From assembly GCA_016198805.1 (NCBI GenBank), contig JACQHU010000159.1:1-12900 (forward strand): a DNA stretch of 12,900 nt, given 5' to 3'. Under the pieces are notes generated by a model, which had not been told where the DNA came from, ran no database searches, and saw only the letters and a list, made by a program, of their open reading frames with translations. Shown in pieces: positions 12,799 through 12,900 of the stretch. The stretch comes from Armatimonadota bacterium (GTDB lineage Bacteria; Sysuimicrobiota; Sysuimicrobiia; Sysuimicrobiales; Humicultoraceae). Both the position numbers and the translations under genes were made by a program. The stretch's first letter is position 1, and the number at the start of each line of letters is the position of its first letter.

Positions 12799-12900
12799 TT
12801 ACGGTATTTCCCGCCCCCCACGGATCAGCCGCAGGACCCGCGAGACGAACCCATCGCGGCGCGGCGGGGACTCGGCCAGCGCCAGCGCCATCTCGTAGGC
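12799..12900 (-). CDS. C-terminal end of a gene cut by the window edge
   Basis: The minus-strand frame entering at 12900 stays open for 33 codons and stops with TAA at 12801-12799. It has the strong G/C preference at third codon positions seen in the real genes here. The residues run AYEMALALAESPPRRDGF and end RLIRGGREIP. Too little is present to name a family. It ends 60 bases before the riboswitch aptamer, and I see no convincing promoter between, so the cysteine-ladder gene may be read from an upstream promoter. Confidence 0.5.
   Translation of the reverse strand, partial: AYEMALALAESPPRRDGFVSRVLRLIRGGREIP

Overview
The window reads as the chromosome of a GC-rich bacterium. The gene order rplU-rpmA-obgE-nadD-rsfS is typical of Terrabacteria (Firmicutes, Chloroflexota, Deinococcus, Armatimonadota and related candidate phyla). 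GTG starts and short stop/start overlaps are frequent. I cannot name the phylum from the sequence alone. No phage, transposase, CRISPR array or rRNA is visible.

Left part, positions 1-3290, mostly plus strand. Bases 1-418 hold no supported gene, only a tRNA-like 3' end with a terminator-like hairpin. A two-gene toxin-antitoxin module follows (ribbon-helix-helix antitoxin, RelE/ParE-type toxin), then an alpha/beta hydrolase. On the minus strand at 2015-2364 lies the tmRNA gene ssrA, with an encoded CCA end, a G3.U70 alanine identity pair and a tag that reads ANTQYALAA. Its extended -10 box overlaps a plus-strand -10 box facing an unrecognised gene at 2520-3287.

Central part, 3303-11013, all minus strand: one long housekeeping gene string running rplU, rpmA, obgE, nadD, rsfS, a GNAT acetyltransferase, a PaaI-like thioesterase, smpB, purE, purK and a two-domain Sua5. 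A clear sigma-70 promoter precedes rplU. Several junctions are overlapping (nadD/rsfS 8 nt, thioesterase/smpB 8 nt, smpB/purE 1 nt, purE/purK 4 nt). smpB, the protein partner of tmRNA, therefore lies within 4 kb of ssrA. The string combines ribosome assembly, ribosome rescue, tRNA modification, NAD synthesis and purine synthesis.

Right part, 11111-12900, minus strand: the most unusual locus. A class I cyclic-di-GMP (GEMM-I) riboswitch at about 12655-12739, with a terminator/antiterminator platform, precedes a gene for a protein with two duplicated helical modules. Each module has six cysteines spaced exactly four residues apart, and both are followed by beta-sandwich (Ig/Fn3-like) sequence. 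As given, the gene is split by a one-base frameshift near 11656-11674. Upstream of the riboswitch are an eight-codon mini-ORF with a strong ribosome binding site and the C-terminal end of another gene cut by the window edge.
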